Shown here piece by piece: positions 44,601 to 52,615 of a stretch of 53,971 bases of DNA. This DNA comes from Lentisphaeraceae bacterium (GTDB taxonomy: Bacteria; Verrucomicrobiota; Lentisphaeria; Lentisphaerales; Lentisphaeraceae), in contig JAJPOQ010000062.1 of assembly GCA_021232515.1 (NCBI GenBank), forward strand, positions 1-53,971, written 5' to 3'. Positions within the stretch are counted from its first letter, which is position 1, and every line of letters starts with the position of its first letter. A model generated the notes under the pieces. That model was not told the DNA's origin and ran no database searches. It was given only the letters and a program-made list of their open reading frames with translations. The position numbers were made by a program, and so were the translations under genes.

Positions 44601-44686
44601 TACAGTCTATGATCCAACGCATGGGGATAGAAACTGACCGTTTTGCGAGCAGTACAGGAACCATGACTGGTCTAAAAATGGCATAG
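44597..44686 (+). pseudogene. C-terminal fossil of a fifth DUF1552 gene
   Basis: In the frame beginning at the last base of the sulfatase's final sense codon, 29 codons read VIQSMIQRMGIETDRFASST, then GTMTGLKMA and a TAG stop. This matches the end of the pair 1 DUF1552 protein (LYLSMLHRMGINESKFASSS, then GTMKGLEL) almost residue by residue. No upstream part, Tat signal or HXXSHH site remains. A deletion has removed the rest of a fifth copy, or the sulfatase end was joined onto it by recombination. Confidence 0.8.
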
Positions 44687-44696
44687 AGCATTTCTA

Positions 44697-44721
44697 GGGA
44701 GCTTCCTGACTAGAAGCTGCC
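44697..44721 (+). terminator. Hairpin after the sulfatase operon
   Basis: GG-AGCTTC pairs with GAAGCT-CC (one G-G mismatch) around a 7-nt loop. It lies just past the DUF1552 fossil's stop, where that lost gene's terminator would have been. No T-run follows. Confidence 0.4.
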
Positions 44722-44795
44722 TAAAACACTAGCAATACGTCATATAGCACAAGTAAATCGACTATAAAAACTATTTCCCCTAAAAGGCTCAGTCT

Positions 44796-45803
44796 TTATT
44801 TTTTGGGTATAAAGTCTTCCGGATTAAACCTTTCCTTGAGCATGATACCTTTAGGGTAGTGAATATCCCCCTTATGACCACAAAAACCTGTAATGCCGAG
44901 GTCAACATTTAGAATCTGAGTATTCTTTTTAGACGGAGCTCCAGCCGTAATCATTAGCTGGTCAAGTGCTGGTCCCCAAAATGTCGCATTCGTTGCCGGT
45001 TTTACACCACTGAAAAAATTACCAATTAATTTCCCTTTCGGACTGACAACGGTAACCATACCATTGGCAAAGTGAACAGAATAGAAGTTTCCGTAACTAT
45101 CAAATGTACAGCCATCTAGCCCTGCGCCAGGCTTGCGAAATTCATAAAAAAGTTCTTCCTTACCTAGTGGCTTATCTGGGCCGTTTATTTCGTATCTGAA
45201 AATGTTACCTCTGTGAACATAAAGGTATTTACCAGTGGAGTCTACATCTAAACCATTGCCCGGTTTACTGAGAACTTTTTCAATTTTACCATTCTTCCCA
45301 GGACTTACTCGATAAATTGCTTTGGATCTAGGAACTGAAAAGTAAATTTCTTTGTGAATTCCCATTGTTATGTCATTGCAGCTGCCGACTTTTTTACCGT
45401 CAACAATCAACTCTATACTTCCGTCAGGATAAAATCTTCTTAAACCAGCCACTCCGACAACAAGAACGGAACCATCTGGCAAAAAGTGCGTACCACCTCC
45501 ACCAGAGTTTTTAAATACCGTGATTCTCTCTCCGTCTTCTGAAATTCTCGCTAAATCGTGACTCCCGGAAAAGAAACGACTATTATCTGACGGCCTATAG
45601 CTAGGTCCCTCAGGAAAATAAGAAATATCTATAACTTTTTCAGACTTAACATTATCAAAAAAACCTTCTGGAAGCTCACTTCCAGGCTTAGGCAGATCTA
45701 CCTCTGTATAACCTCTATCTGTATAAATTTTCTGCAATGGATGTTCGTTTGTCTTACAAGACGTAAAGGTAATCACTAAAATCAGGCAAATAATAAATTT
45801 CAT
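44796..45803 (-). CDS. SMP-30/gluconolactonase-like lipoprotein
   Basis: A 335-residue protein. The start at 45803 has AGGAG 7 nt upstream and gives a lipoprotein-type signal (FIICLILVITFTSC); a longer version starting at 45950 has no ribosome site or signal. The six-bladed propeller of the SMP-30/Gluconolactonase/LRE family is indicated by FPEGPSYRPSDNSRFFSGSH, HFLPDGSVLVVG, SCNDITMGIHKEIYFS, GNGLDVDSTGKYLYVHRG and AGLDGCTFDSYGNFYS; the Glu, Asn and Asp metal-ligand regions (PEGP, CND, LD) are in place. It may open a sugar lactone next to the galactonate operon, though it is on the opposite strand with its own promoter. Confidence 0.85.
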   Translation of the reverse strand: MKFIICLILVITFTSCKTNEHPLQKIYTDRGYTEVDLPKPGSELPEGFFDNVKSEKVIDISYFPEGPSYRPSDNSRFFSGSHDLARISEDGERITVFKNSGGGGTHFLPDGSVLVVGVAGLRRFYPDGSIELIVDGKKVGSCNDITMGIHKEIYFSVPRSKAIYRVSPGKNGKIEKVLSKPGNGLDVDSTGKYLYVHRGNIFRYEINGPDKPLGKEELFYEFRKPGAGLDGCTFDSYGNFYSVHFANGMVTVVSPKGKLIGNFFSGVKPATNATFWGPALDQLMITAGAPSKKNTQILNVDLGITGFCGHKGDIHYPKGIMLKERFNPEDFIPKK

Positions 45804-45982
45804 AAAAGCTCCTTTCCTTTTTCCTATGTAACAGAAATGAATAGAAGAGCTAAACTCCGTTGTGAAATTTATATAGAGATTTATTCTCAAAAGTATCTCT
45901 TTAACAGTCACAGTTAAGGTGCTTTTCATGAACGCGGTATAGTTCATCACTCTAGATAAAACCTCAAACTTAAAACTGCTTA

Positions 45983-45996
45983 TTTGTAACAGACAA
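45983..45996 (+). promoter_or_regulatory. Upstream motif TTTGTAACAGACAA (copy 1)
   Basis: A 14-nt block 37 nt before the ATG of the pseudokinase-PSD gene, repeated exactly at 50975-50988. The inner word TGTAACAG also occurs at 45827-45834 (just upstream of the divergent lactonase-like gene) and 52527-52534. It may be a promoter -35 region or an operator. Confidence 0.45.
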
Positions 45997-46033
45997 GATT
46001 TTTTAATGTTTAAACTTTTGAATTTAATTTCAA

Positions 46034-49000
46034 ATGTTGGATCAAGTTTTGAGCGAAGATATAGTTAAAATACTCTGCACTGGATGTGCTTCAAAAATAG
46101 ACATAACCGATCAAGTCTGTTTTACTGTTGTTGATTGTCCAGCGTGTAATACATCTCTAACTATTCCAAAGCAAGTTGGTGATTTACTTCTCATAGAAAA
46201 GATTCCAACAGACGGATCAATCCAACGCTACTGTGGTTTTAAAAACGACAAGACATTTGCCGTCAAAGTCTTTACTCCTCCAGATGAAGCATTTATTCAT
46301 GAGTTATCTGAAAAGCTTGATGAGTTTGCTCCAGATACAGAAATATTCTCGGATCAAAGTGAGTTATATATACTCAGACCGTGGTATGACTCTAAACTTG
46401 AAGCACTATCTAATTCAAAAACTGAAATTACCAATGAGTCTCTATTTAGAATTCTGTTTAAAGTTTGCGATGCCCTAGAAGCTATTACTACCAAAGGCTT
46501 ATTCTTTAATGAGATTGACCCAAACAGTCTTTATCTAGATAACAACGAACTCAAACTTTCCGACGCTGTGTTACTTGAGTTAGTAGATAACCTTGAAGCT
46601 AGCGCCAAACTTGCAAATTCTGTGAGAGAAACTGGTAAGATCATAAACTTCTTACTCTTCGATCATTCTGAAAACTACAGCGCTTGGACTAAAAAAAATC
46701 TGAGCCAATCTTCCAGTAACTTTTATCAATTCCCTTGGATTCTTAAACAAGAAAAATTTAACAGTCTAAAAGAACTCGTTCGGAAAATGATTCTTACTCC
46801 TGAAAAAATAGAGTCATATGCTGAACTAAATGATAAATTGCACAAGCTTTATTATCAAATAGACTCTGTGACAGATGACGTCCCCCCTCAAAAAGAGAAT
46901 AAACAGAAGTCTAAAGTCAGCGGCCCACAACTCAACGCTCAAGTACAAAAAACAAAATTGAAAGTTAACCGAGCAAGACGTGCGTCTAAAAAGTCTCAAG
47001 CTTTTAAAGTCAATCCACTAGTTCTGATGGTGATCATCATCGCTGCAGTTGGATACTACTTAGTTGTAGAACAAAACATCCTGGACCACATCTTTGGTAG
47101 TGAACAAGAAACTACTGCACAAGTCGACGATTTAGAAAAGCAAAGGGAACTTGCTCGTTTAGCTCAGATCGCCAAAGATAAAGAACTACAAAAACAAAGA
47201 GAACTTGAGAGAATTGCAGAAGCGAAAAAACAAAAAGAACTACAAAAACAAAGAGAGTTGAAAGCCTTTCTTTCGCTAATACAACCTTCGGATGAAACTT
47301 TAGTAAAGTATAAATCTATGCCGAAAGTCTCTTCAACTAACCTCGCTCACCTTCTCAAAAAACATTGTACCGATTGCCACAATGCCAAAAAGAGAAAAGG
47401 CGATTTTGCCTTAGATGTCTTTAAAACACCTCAAGCTATCTTCCAAGACTATGAGCTTATCAAACATGCCTATGAAAGTATAAAAGCTGGCGACATGCCA
47501 CCTGAAGATGAGGATATAACGGATGAACAACGTCAGCAACTGACTCACTACTTTGAAAAAATCATCTATACCCTAGAGAGCAAGCAAGTTGAGTTCAACT
47601 CCACTACCCTGATTCGACGATTAACTCCTTATGAGTACGACTACACAGTTAAAGATATAACTGGCTTAGACTTAAATCTTGGCAAAGACTTCCCTGGTGA
47701 CGGTGGCGGCAATCAAGGTTTCTCAAACGACGCTAAACTTATGAGTGTCTCGCCAATCCAGTTAGAAAAGTACATCGAAGCAGCTGAAACAATCTCCTCA
47801 CATAGTAGTTTTGATATAGATAAAGGTCTTCAATTCAACCAAAGCGACATAGCTCATTTATCGATCGCAGACTACGAAACATCTTTAGAAAACAAGCTCT
47901 ACTCATTCTATAAAATTTACCCAAAGAACTTCAATTCTAAGGTCTATTTATATAAATTGATGAAAGCTTCAGCTGCTGTCATTTTCAACAAAGGGAAACG
48001 GGGTGACATAGAGACTATCGCAGCCAAGCATAGAGTCGCCCCGATTTTTCTCAAGCGTGCTGTTGACTACTTTTCGACATCTGCCTCAAAAAGCTCACAA
48101 GGAATAGACGCTCTTAAAAAATGGCAAAAGTTAAAGTTCTTGAGAACAAGTGATACAAAAGAAATAACGAAAGCGACGAATGATGCAGTCTCTACTTTTC
48201 TATCTTCATTTCAAGTATCCAAAAGCGAGCTCTACAAAAAGCAAAGTAACGACCGGCGTAAACACACAAAGTTTGTCGAAAATGTTGAGAGCCTCATTCA
48301 TTTAGATAAATCAACTGCCGCCAAACATCTCTCTGGTCAACAACTCGCCGACTACAATAGAACTTTGGAAATACTAAACTTTCTAAGGTTCTCAACTGAC
48401 AAGAGAAATATCGTCAAAGTAACGCCACTTTTTGAACCCATAATCTACCGTTTTCTATACAAAGTTTATAGAAGGCCTCCTGACAAAGGTCATTTGCACA
48501 AAATGGTCAAGGACTTTTTAAATGACAGCTTAAAGTATGGTATCCCTCTTGCCTCACGAGTCATGGTGATTCGAGCTTTTTCATCTTTCCATTTCACTTT
48601 TAGAATCGAACAAAAAACATCAAAAAAAGTCAGTGACTACGACCTCGCATCTAGACTTTCATACTTCCTATGGGCCGGTCCTCCAGATGAGCAACTTCTG
48701 AAGCTTGCTTCTACTGACAATTTAAATAACGAAGAGACTCTTAACTCACAAATCATACGTATGCTCAAAGATCCGAAATCCGATCGTTTAGCCAAGCACT
48801 TTGCCAGTCAGTGGTTAAGGTTTGACGGCATACTTAGTCACGATGCTCCTACTGAAGACATCTACAAAGGCTTCAGTAAAGAGCTAGCAAATGACATGTG
48901 GCAAGAGACTGCTATGAGCTTTAATTACATGGTTAAAAATGACCACTCAGTTCTAGATATATTTAATGCTGACTTCAGCTTTATAAATGGCCGTCTGAGT

Positions 49001-49630
49001 AAGCTTTATGGTTTAGGTGAAAGAACTAACTCATTTAAAAAAGTAAGTTTCAACAATGGGCAGCGCGGTGGTATCCTCGGTCATGCCAGTATCCTTACCA
49101 TGACATCTTTTGGTCAGAGGACTAGCCCTATCATCAGAGGAAACTGGGTCTTAAGTGTACTACTCGGTACACCTACACCTCCACCACCGATGGATGTCGT
49201 CGTACTACCGGAAGAAGATATAGCCACAGAAACATTTACTCTTAAAAATCAACTCAAAAAACATCGCGACAACCCCGCCTGTCGAGGCTGTCATAAAAAA
49301 ATAGATCCTTTAGGATTGGTTTTAGAAAACTATGACGTAGTTGGCCGCTGGAGAACTCATTATAAAAATGCGAAAGTCGACGCTACTAGTGAAATAAGTG
49401 GTCATAGGCTAGAGAATCTAGATAATCTTAAAAGCTATCTGATGCAAAATAAAGTTAAGTACCTCCGCAACTTATCAAAAAAACTTTTGAGTTACTCTCT
49501 TGGTCGCAGCATCTACTACTACGACAACTTCCTAATCAATAAAATGATTGAAAATACAATACGAGATGACTTCAAGTTTTCATCTCTGGTCAAAACAGTC
49601 ATAAGCAGTCCTCAATTTCAACTCAAATAA
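46034..49630 (+). CDS. Zinc ribbon-pseudokinase-transmembrane-PSD cytochrome fusion, pair 4
   Basis: A 1198-residue protein, about 350 longer than the other three PSD proteins. Residues 15-38 form a CxxC...CxxC zinc ribbon (C15, C18, C35, C38). Residues about 48-285 resemble a Ser/Thr kinase: VKVF lysine K78 is kept, but the catalytic loop reads FNEIDPNSLYLD (F158-N164; HRD lost and Asp162 in place of Lys) and DFG reads D177-AV, so catalysis is unlikely. A membrane span follows (about 329-346), then a Lys/Gln/Arg/Glu coiled coil, haem site C445-TDC-H449, DUF1587 (RRLTPYEYDYTVKDITGLDL), a variable middle, DUF1592 (LASRLSYFLWAGPPDEQLL), DUF1588 with C1083-RGC-H1087-KKIDPLG, and DUF1585. The topology predicted is cytoplasmic pseudokinase and periplasmic cytochrome. 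No ribosome site is seen. Confidence 0.9.
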   Translation: MLDQVLSEDIVKILCTGCASKIDITDQVCFTVVDCPACNTSLTIPKQVGDLLLIEKIPTDGSIQRYCGFKNDKTFAVKVFTPPDEAFIHELSEKLDEFAPDTEIFSDQSELYILRPWYDSKLEALSNSKTEITNESLFRILFKVCDALEAITTKGLFFNEIDPNSLYLDNNELKLSDAVLLELVDNLEASAKLANSVRETGKIINFLLFDHSENYSAWTKKNLSQSSSNFYQFPWILKQEKFNSLKELVRKMILTPEKIESYAELNDKLHKLYYQIDSVTDDVPPQKENKQKSKVSGPQLNAQVQKTKLKVNRARRASKKSQAFKVNPLVLMVIIIAAVGYYLVVEQNILDHIFGSEQETTAQVDDLEKQRELARLAQIAKDKELQKQRELERIAEAKKQKELQKQRELKAFLSLIQPSDETLVKYKSMPKVSSTNLAHLLKKHCTDCHNAKKRKGDFALDVFKTPQAIFQDYELIKHAYESIKAGDMPPEDEDITDEQRQQLTHYFEKIIYTLESKQVEFNSTTLIRRLTPYEYDYTVKDITGLDLNLGKDFPGDGGGNQGFSNDAKLMSVSPIQLEKYIEAAETISSHSSFDIDKGLQFNQSDIAHLSIADYETSLENKLYSFYKIYPKNFNSKVYLYKLMKASAAVIFNKGKRGDIETIAAKHRVAPIFLKRAVDYFSTSASKSSQGIDALKKWQKLKFLRTSDTKEITKATNDAVSTFLSSFQVSKSELYKKQSNDRRKHTKFVENVESLIHLDKSTAAKHLSGQQLADYNRTLEILNFLRFSTDKRNIVKVTPLFEPIIYRFLYKVYRRPPDKGHLHKMVKDFLNDSLKYGIPLASRVMVIRAFSSFHFTFRIEQKTSKKVSDYDLASRLSYFLWAGPPDEQLLKLASTDNLNNEETLNSQIIRMLKDPKSDRLAKHFASQWLRFDGILSHDAPTEDIYKGFSKELANDMWQETAMSFNYMVKNDHSVLDIFNADFSFINGRLSKLYGLGERTNSFKKVSFNNGQRGGILGHASILTMTSFGQRTSPIIRGNWVLSVLLGTPTPPPPMDVVVLPEEDIATETFTLKNQLKKHRDNPACRGCHKKIDPLGLVLENYDVVGRWRTHYKNAKVDATSEISGHRLENLDNLKSYLMQNKVKYLRNLSKKLLSYSLGRSIYYYDNFLINKMIENTIRDDFKFSSLVKTVISSPQFQLK

Positions 49631-49640
49631 GGAGTCTTAC

Positions 49641-50915
49641 ATGAAAAAAATGAATCGAAGAACAGTTCTAAGAGGTGCAGGTGGCATAACTCTAGGCTTG
49701 CCGTTTCTTGATGCTATGTCAGCTAGTTCATTTTCAAAGTCTCCCGTCAGACTTGCTTACCTTTACATGCCAAACGGCGTTGGCCCTGCAAAGTCTTGGA
49801 ATCCTAAAACTGAGGGAAAAGACTATAAATTGGCAGCGGCGACGTCACCGCTTGAACCTATCAAAAACTTAGTCAATGTTCATACTGGATTAAACTTAAA
49901 GCAAATGGGAACTCACCATACTACAACAGGTGGTCTACTGAGTTGCCAAAGGCCTCCAAGTCCAAAAGAGGCAAGAGTCCAAAGAGCATCCATTGATCAA
50001 GTCGTTGCTAAACAAATTGGTCAAGACAGTTTTCTCCCAAGCTTAGAGCTTTCTATCGAACCTGCTAGCATAAAAGTCGACTCATCGGGCCTAAATGAAA
50101 CCCTTGGTGGTTACCTTTCTTGGAGTTCGCCAACAACTCCAGTCCCAAGAGAAATAAATCCCAACAGTGCATTTAGAAGACTTTTCAAAGACATGAAGAA
50201 AGGCTCGGCGCTTTCCAGCACAGACATAAATAAAAGTGTTTTAGACTATCTAAAAGATGACGCTAACTCACTCAAACGAGTTTTAGGAAGAGCGGACAAG
50301 TCAAAAGTTGACGAGTATTTTTACTCTGTAAGACAGATTGAACGCCGAGTAAATAAAATGAGTCAGAGCCAAAAGCTGCCATCTGGTGTGAAAGTGCCGC
50401 CAAAAAACATTGGCGATATACGAGAGCGAATCAATGCTATGATGGATATAATCATACTGGCTTTTCAAACAGACAGAACAAGAGTTGCTTCTTTTATGTT
50501 TGCCAATGACTCCTCACAAAGAAACTATTCTTTCCTTCCTGGTGTTAACTCCAATCATCACGCTATTTCTCACTACGACGGCAATCCACAAAAACTAAAA
50601 CAACAAATAGAGATAACCAAGTACTTCGTAAGTTGTTATGCTGCTATGGTCAAAAAGATGAGTGAGATCCCTGAAGGCGAAGGGACTTTACTAGATAACA
50701 GCCTTGTCTTTTTTACTTCAAATTTAAAAGAAGGTCACAAACATAGTCAGGCAGATATGCCAGCCCTAGTCGCCGGCGAAGGTGGAGGTAAAGTCAAAAC
50801 GGGTTACCACCACAACCACAAAGGCAAGCAATACGCCTCTCTCATGCTTGGCATGGCCAAAACCGCCGGCTGCAAAATGGGCTCATTTGCAAACACAAAC
50901 AATGCGATCATCTAA
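49641..50915 (+). CDS. Tat-exported DUF1552 (HXXSHH) protein, pair 4
   Basis: A 424-residue protein with AGGAG 7 nt before ATG, starting 10 nt after the PSD fusion gene. The Tat leader is N5-RRTVLRGAG with ITLGLPFLDAMSA. The signature is H307-AISH in SNHHAISHYDG. Family blocks RLAYLYMPNGVGPAKSWNPK, IILAFQTDRTRVASFMFAND and DNSLVFFTSNLKEGHKHSQA are present. It is closest in pattern to the pair 2 protein (both have HHA[IM]SH and the DNSLV block). A hairpin follows the stop. Confidence 0.92.
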   Translation: MKKMNRRTVLRGAGGITLGLPFLDAMSASSFSKSPVRLAYLYMPNGVGPAKSWNPKTEGKDYKLAAATSPLEPIKNLVNVHTGLNLKQMGTHHTTTGGLLSCQRPPSPKEARVQRASIDQVVAKQIGQDSFLPSLELSIEPASIKVDSSGLNETLGGYLSWSSPTTPVPREINPNSAFRRLFKDMKKGSALSSTDINKSVLDYLKDDANSLKRVLGRADKSKVDEYFYSVRQIERRVNKMSQSQKLPSGVKVPPKNIGDIRERINAMMDIIILAFQTDRTRVASFMFANDSSQRNYSFLPGVNSNHHAISHYDGNPQKLKQQIEITKYFVSCYAAMVKKMSEIPEGEGTLLDNSLVFFTSNLKEGHKHSQADMPALVAGEGGGKVKTGYHHNHKGKQYASLMLGMAKTAGCKMGSFANTNNAII

Positions 50916-50921
50916 AGCTTT

Positions 50922-50950
50922 GTGCTTGAGTACTGAGACAACTTAAGCAC
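50922..50950 (+). terminator. Hairpin after DUF1552 pair 4
   Basis: GTGCTTGAGT pairs with ACTTAAGCAC (one mismatch) around ACTGAGACA-type loop sequence, 7 nt after the stop. No T-run, so terminator strength is uncertain. Confidence 0.5.
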
Positions 50951-50974
50951 TACTAGCAACACCCTCTTCCCATT

Positions 50975-50988
50975 TTTGTAACAGACAA
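50975..50988 (+). promoter_or_regulatory. Upstream motif TTTGTAACAGACAA (copy 2)
   Basis: Identical to 45983-45996 and 44 nt before the GTG start of the prepilin-like gene at 51033. Flanking bases differ between the two copies, so the 14-nt block itself is what is shared. Confidence 0.45.
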
Positions 50989-51032
50989 AAAAACAGTTTG
51001 TTTAAGATATACAAATAAACTGGGAGAAAGAA

Positions 51033-51758
51033 GTGAACAAGAAAAGATTTACGCTAATCGAATTACTCATAGTCGTTGCTATAATTGGTGTTTTGGCGAC
51101 ACTTCTTCTTCCGAGCTTATCTCATGCTCGTGAAGCTGCAAAGATGGCCGTCTGCATGTCTAACCAAGCTCAACTGAACAATAAAATCATCTTTTACTCA
51201 AAAGATAATAATTCCGAGATTCCTCCATATGGTAAAAATAAAGTTCTTGGAAATGGTCACCATACAAGACACTTCATGGAAACGGAAAACTGGAGCACTC
51301 GTAGGAACCTAGCCTTCTTGTGGGACAAGCAAAGTGAGCTCCAAACAGACACTCAAACTATGTATTGTCCCAGTCAAAAAAATAAAGCCTTTATGTTTGA
51401 GACATACTATGATGGCACAAAGCTACGCTCTTCTACTGTCTATAATTGGGCCTCTAGGCTTCGAGTCGGTTACAACTACAATATACGAAGAAAAGCAGAC
51501 TCTGGCATACCATATTATTCTAAAGTTATGGACATGGATGCTGAAACTATCTTATTGTCAGATCTTTTTACTCATGCAAAAAATCAAATGGCTAGACAAG
51601 ATATATTTGGTCACTCTAAAGTAAACGGCTTTGTTTTCTTGAAAGGTGATGGTAGTGCTAAAAACAAAAGACAGGCTGGGCTCTTAACTACTTTAAGAAC
51701 AAGTAACTGGGATGAATTCTCTGAGCTCAATACAGTTCACAATATGTTAAATCAGTAA
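51033..51758 (+). CDS. Prepilin-like secreted protein
   Basis: A 241-residue protein, GTG start with GGGAGAAAG upstream. The N-terminus MNKKRFTLIELLIVVAIIGV has Arg at the position before Phe. The globular part ends with GHSKVNGFVFLKGDGSAKN, a looser version of the H-X9-DG motif (His and Asp-Gly 11 apart). It lies after PSD/DUF1552 pair 4 and shares an upstream 14-nt motif with it, so the two may be co-regulated. The 3' end is 21 nt from the convergent prepilin-like gene. Confidence 0.87.
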   Translation: MNKKRFTLIELLIVVAIIGVLATLLLPSLSHAREAAKMAVCMSNQAQLNNKIIFYSKDNNSEIPPYGKNKVLGNGHHTRHFMETENWSTRRNLAFLWDKQSELQTDTQTMYCPSQKNKAFMFETYYDGTKLRSSTVYNWASRLRVGYNYNIRRKADSGIPYYSKVMDMDAETILLSDLFTHAKNQMARQDIFGHSKVNGFVFLKGDGSAKNKRQAGLLTTLRTSNWDEFSELNTVHNMLNQ

Positions 51759-51779
51759 ACTAGTGAAGAGATTATCAAA

Positions 51780-52409
51780 CTAGTGGTAACCTCTATTCAC
51801 ATCATAAGCAACGCGAATACCAAGTGAGCTGAAATTGCTTGGGAACGAGTACCAAACTGCATGGCCGTCCATAAACAACATATTTAGTCTCTTTTTTGCA
51901 GAGTCTCCATGCCAGCGTGTTTGACCATTCTCCCAGCTTCTGTTGGCATGCCAAGTATGATCACCAGTTAAGATCTTTTTCGAAATATGATCAAAGCTTG
52001 TTCTTTTTTTGGGGCTTATACCTGTCACTGGACGTACTCCCCAAAGAGGAATGAAGGCTGCCTCTTGGTAACTTGAACCTCTCTCATCATATACATTGGC
52101 CAAGCCAGCATTGGGGTCGCCTTTATCGTCCGGGCACTTTGCCAGTTTAGACGTATCTGTATACAGATTTATAGTACTGGTAGCATTTACTCCTATTGAC
52201 TCATTCCAAAAGCCGTGATTCATATACTGTTCATCATTATCCGTTGCATACATTTCATAAAGAAGACCAATCTGCTTTAAGTTACTCAAACAAAGAGCTC
52301 TCTTACCTGCAATTCTTGCTTTAGCTAAACTAGGTAACAACATTGATGAAAGAATGCCAATTATCGCAACGACAACAAGTAATTCTATCAAGGTAAATTT
52401 CTTCTTCAT
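51780..52409 (-). CDS. Prepilin-like secreted protein
   Basis: A 209-residue protein. The start [20 protein letters not shown] at 52409 is preferred over an ATG three codons earlier because it gives the standard short leader. Lys precedes the Phe. The C-terminal block [20 protein letters not shown] has the H...MDGH form of the prepilin-like family with wider spacing. It is convergent with the other prepilin-like gene and divergent from the hydrolase gene; TGTAACAG lies upstream at 52527. Confidence 0.86.
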   Translation of the reverse strand: MKKKFTLIELLVVVAIIGILSSMLLPSLAKARIAGKRALCLSNLKQIGLLYEMYATDNDEQYMNHGFWNESIGVNATSTINLYTDTSKLAKCPDDKGDPNAGLANVYDERGSSYQEAAFIPLWGVRPVTGISPKKRTSFDHISKKILTGDHTWHANRSWENGQTRWHGDSAKKRLNMLFMDGHAVWYSFPSNFSSLGIRVAYDVNRGYH

Positions 52410-52615
52410 AAGTCCCATCCAGTGTTTTATTTATGAAAAATGTAATACATTTCAAATCATCGATGCAACTATATTTTAAAGAAAAATATAAGTTTCAAAC
52501 TTTTTTCACCAAAAGGCCTTATTTGATGTAACAGTTCAGTAAATAAGCTGTTTACCATTTGCACCTACATCAAAATACTTCACCTCCTTGTCAATCCACA
52601 AAAAATGGTAACGCC

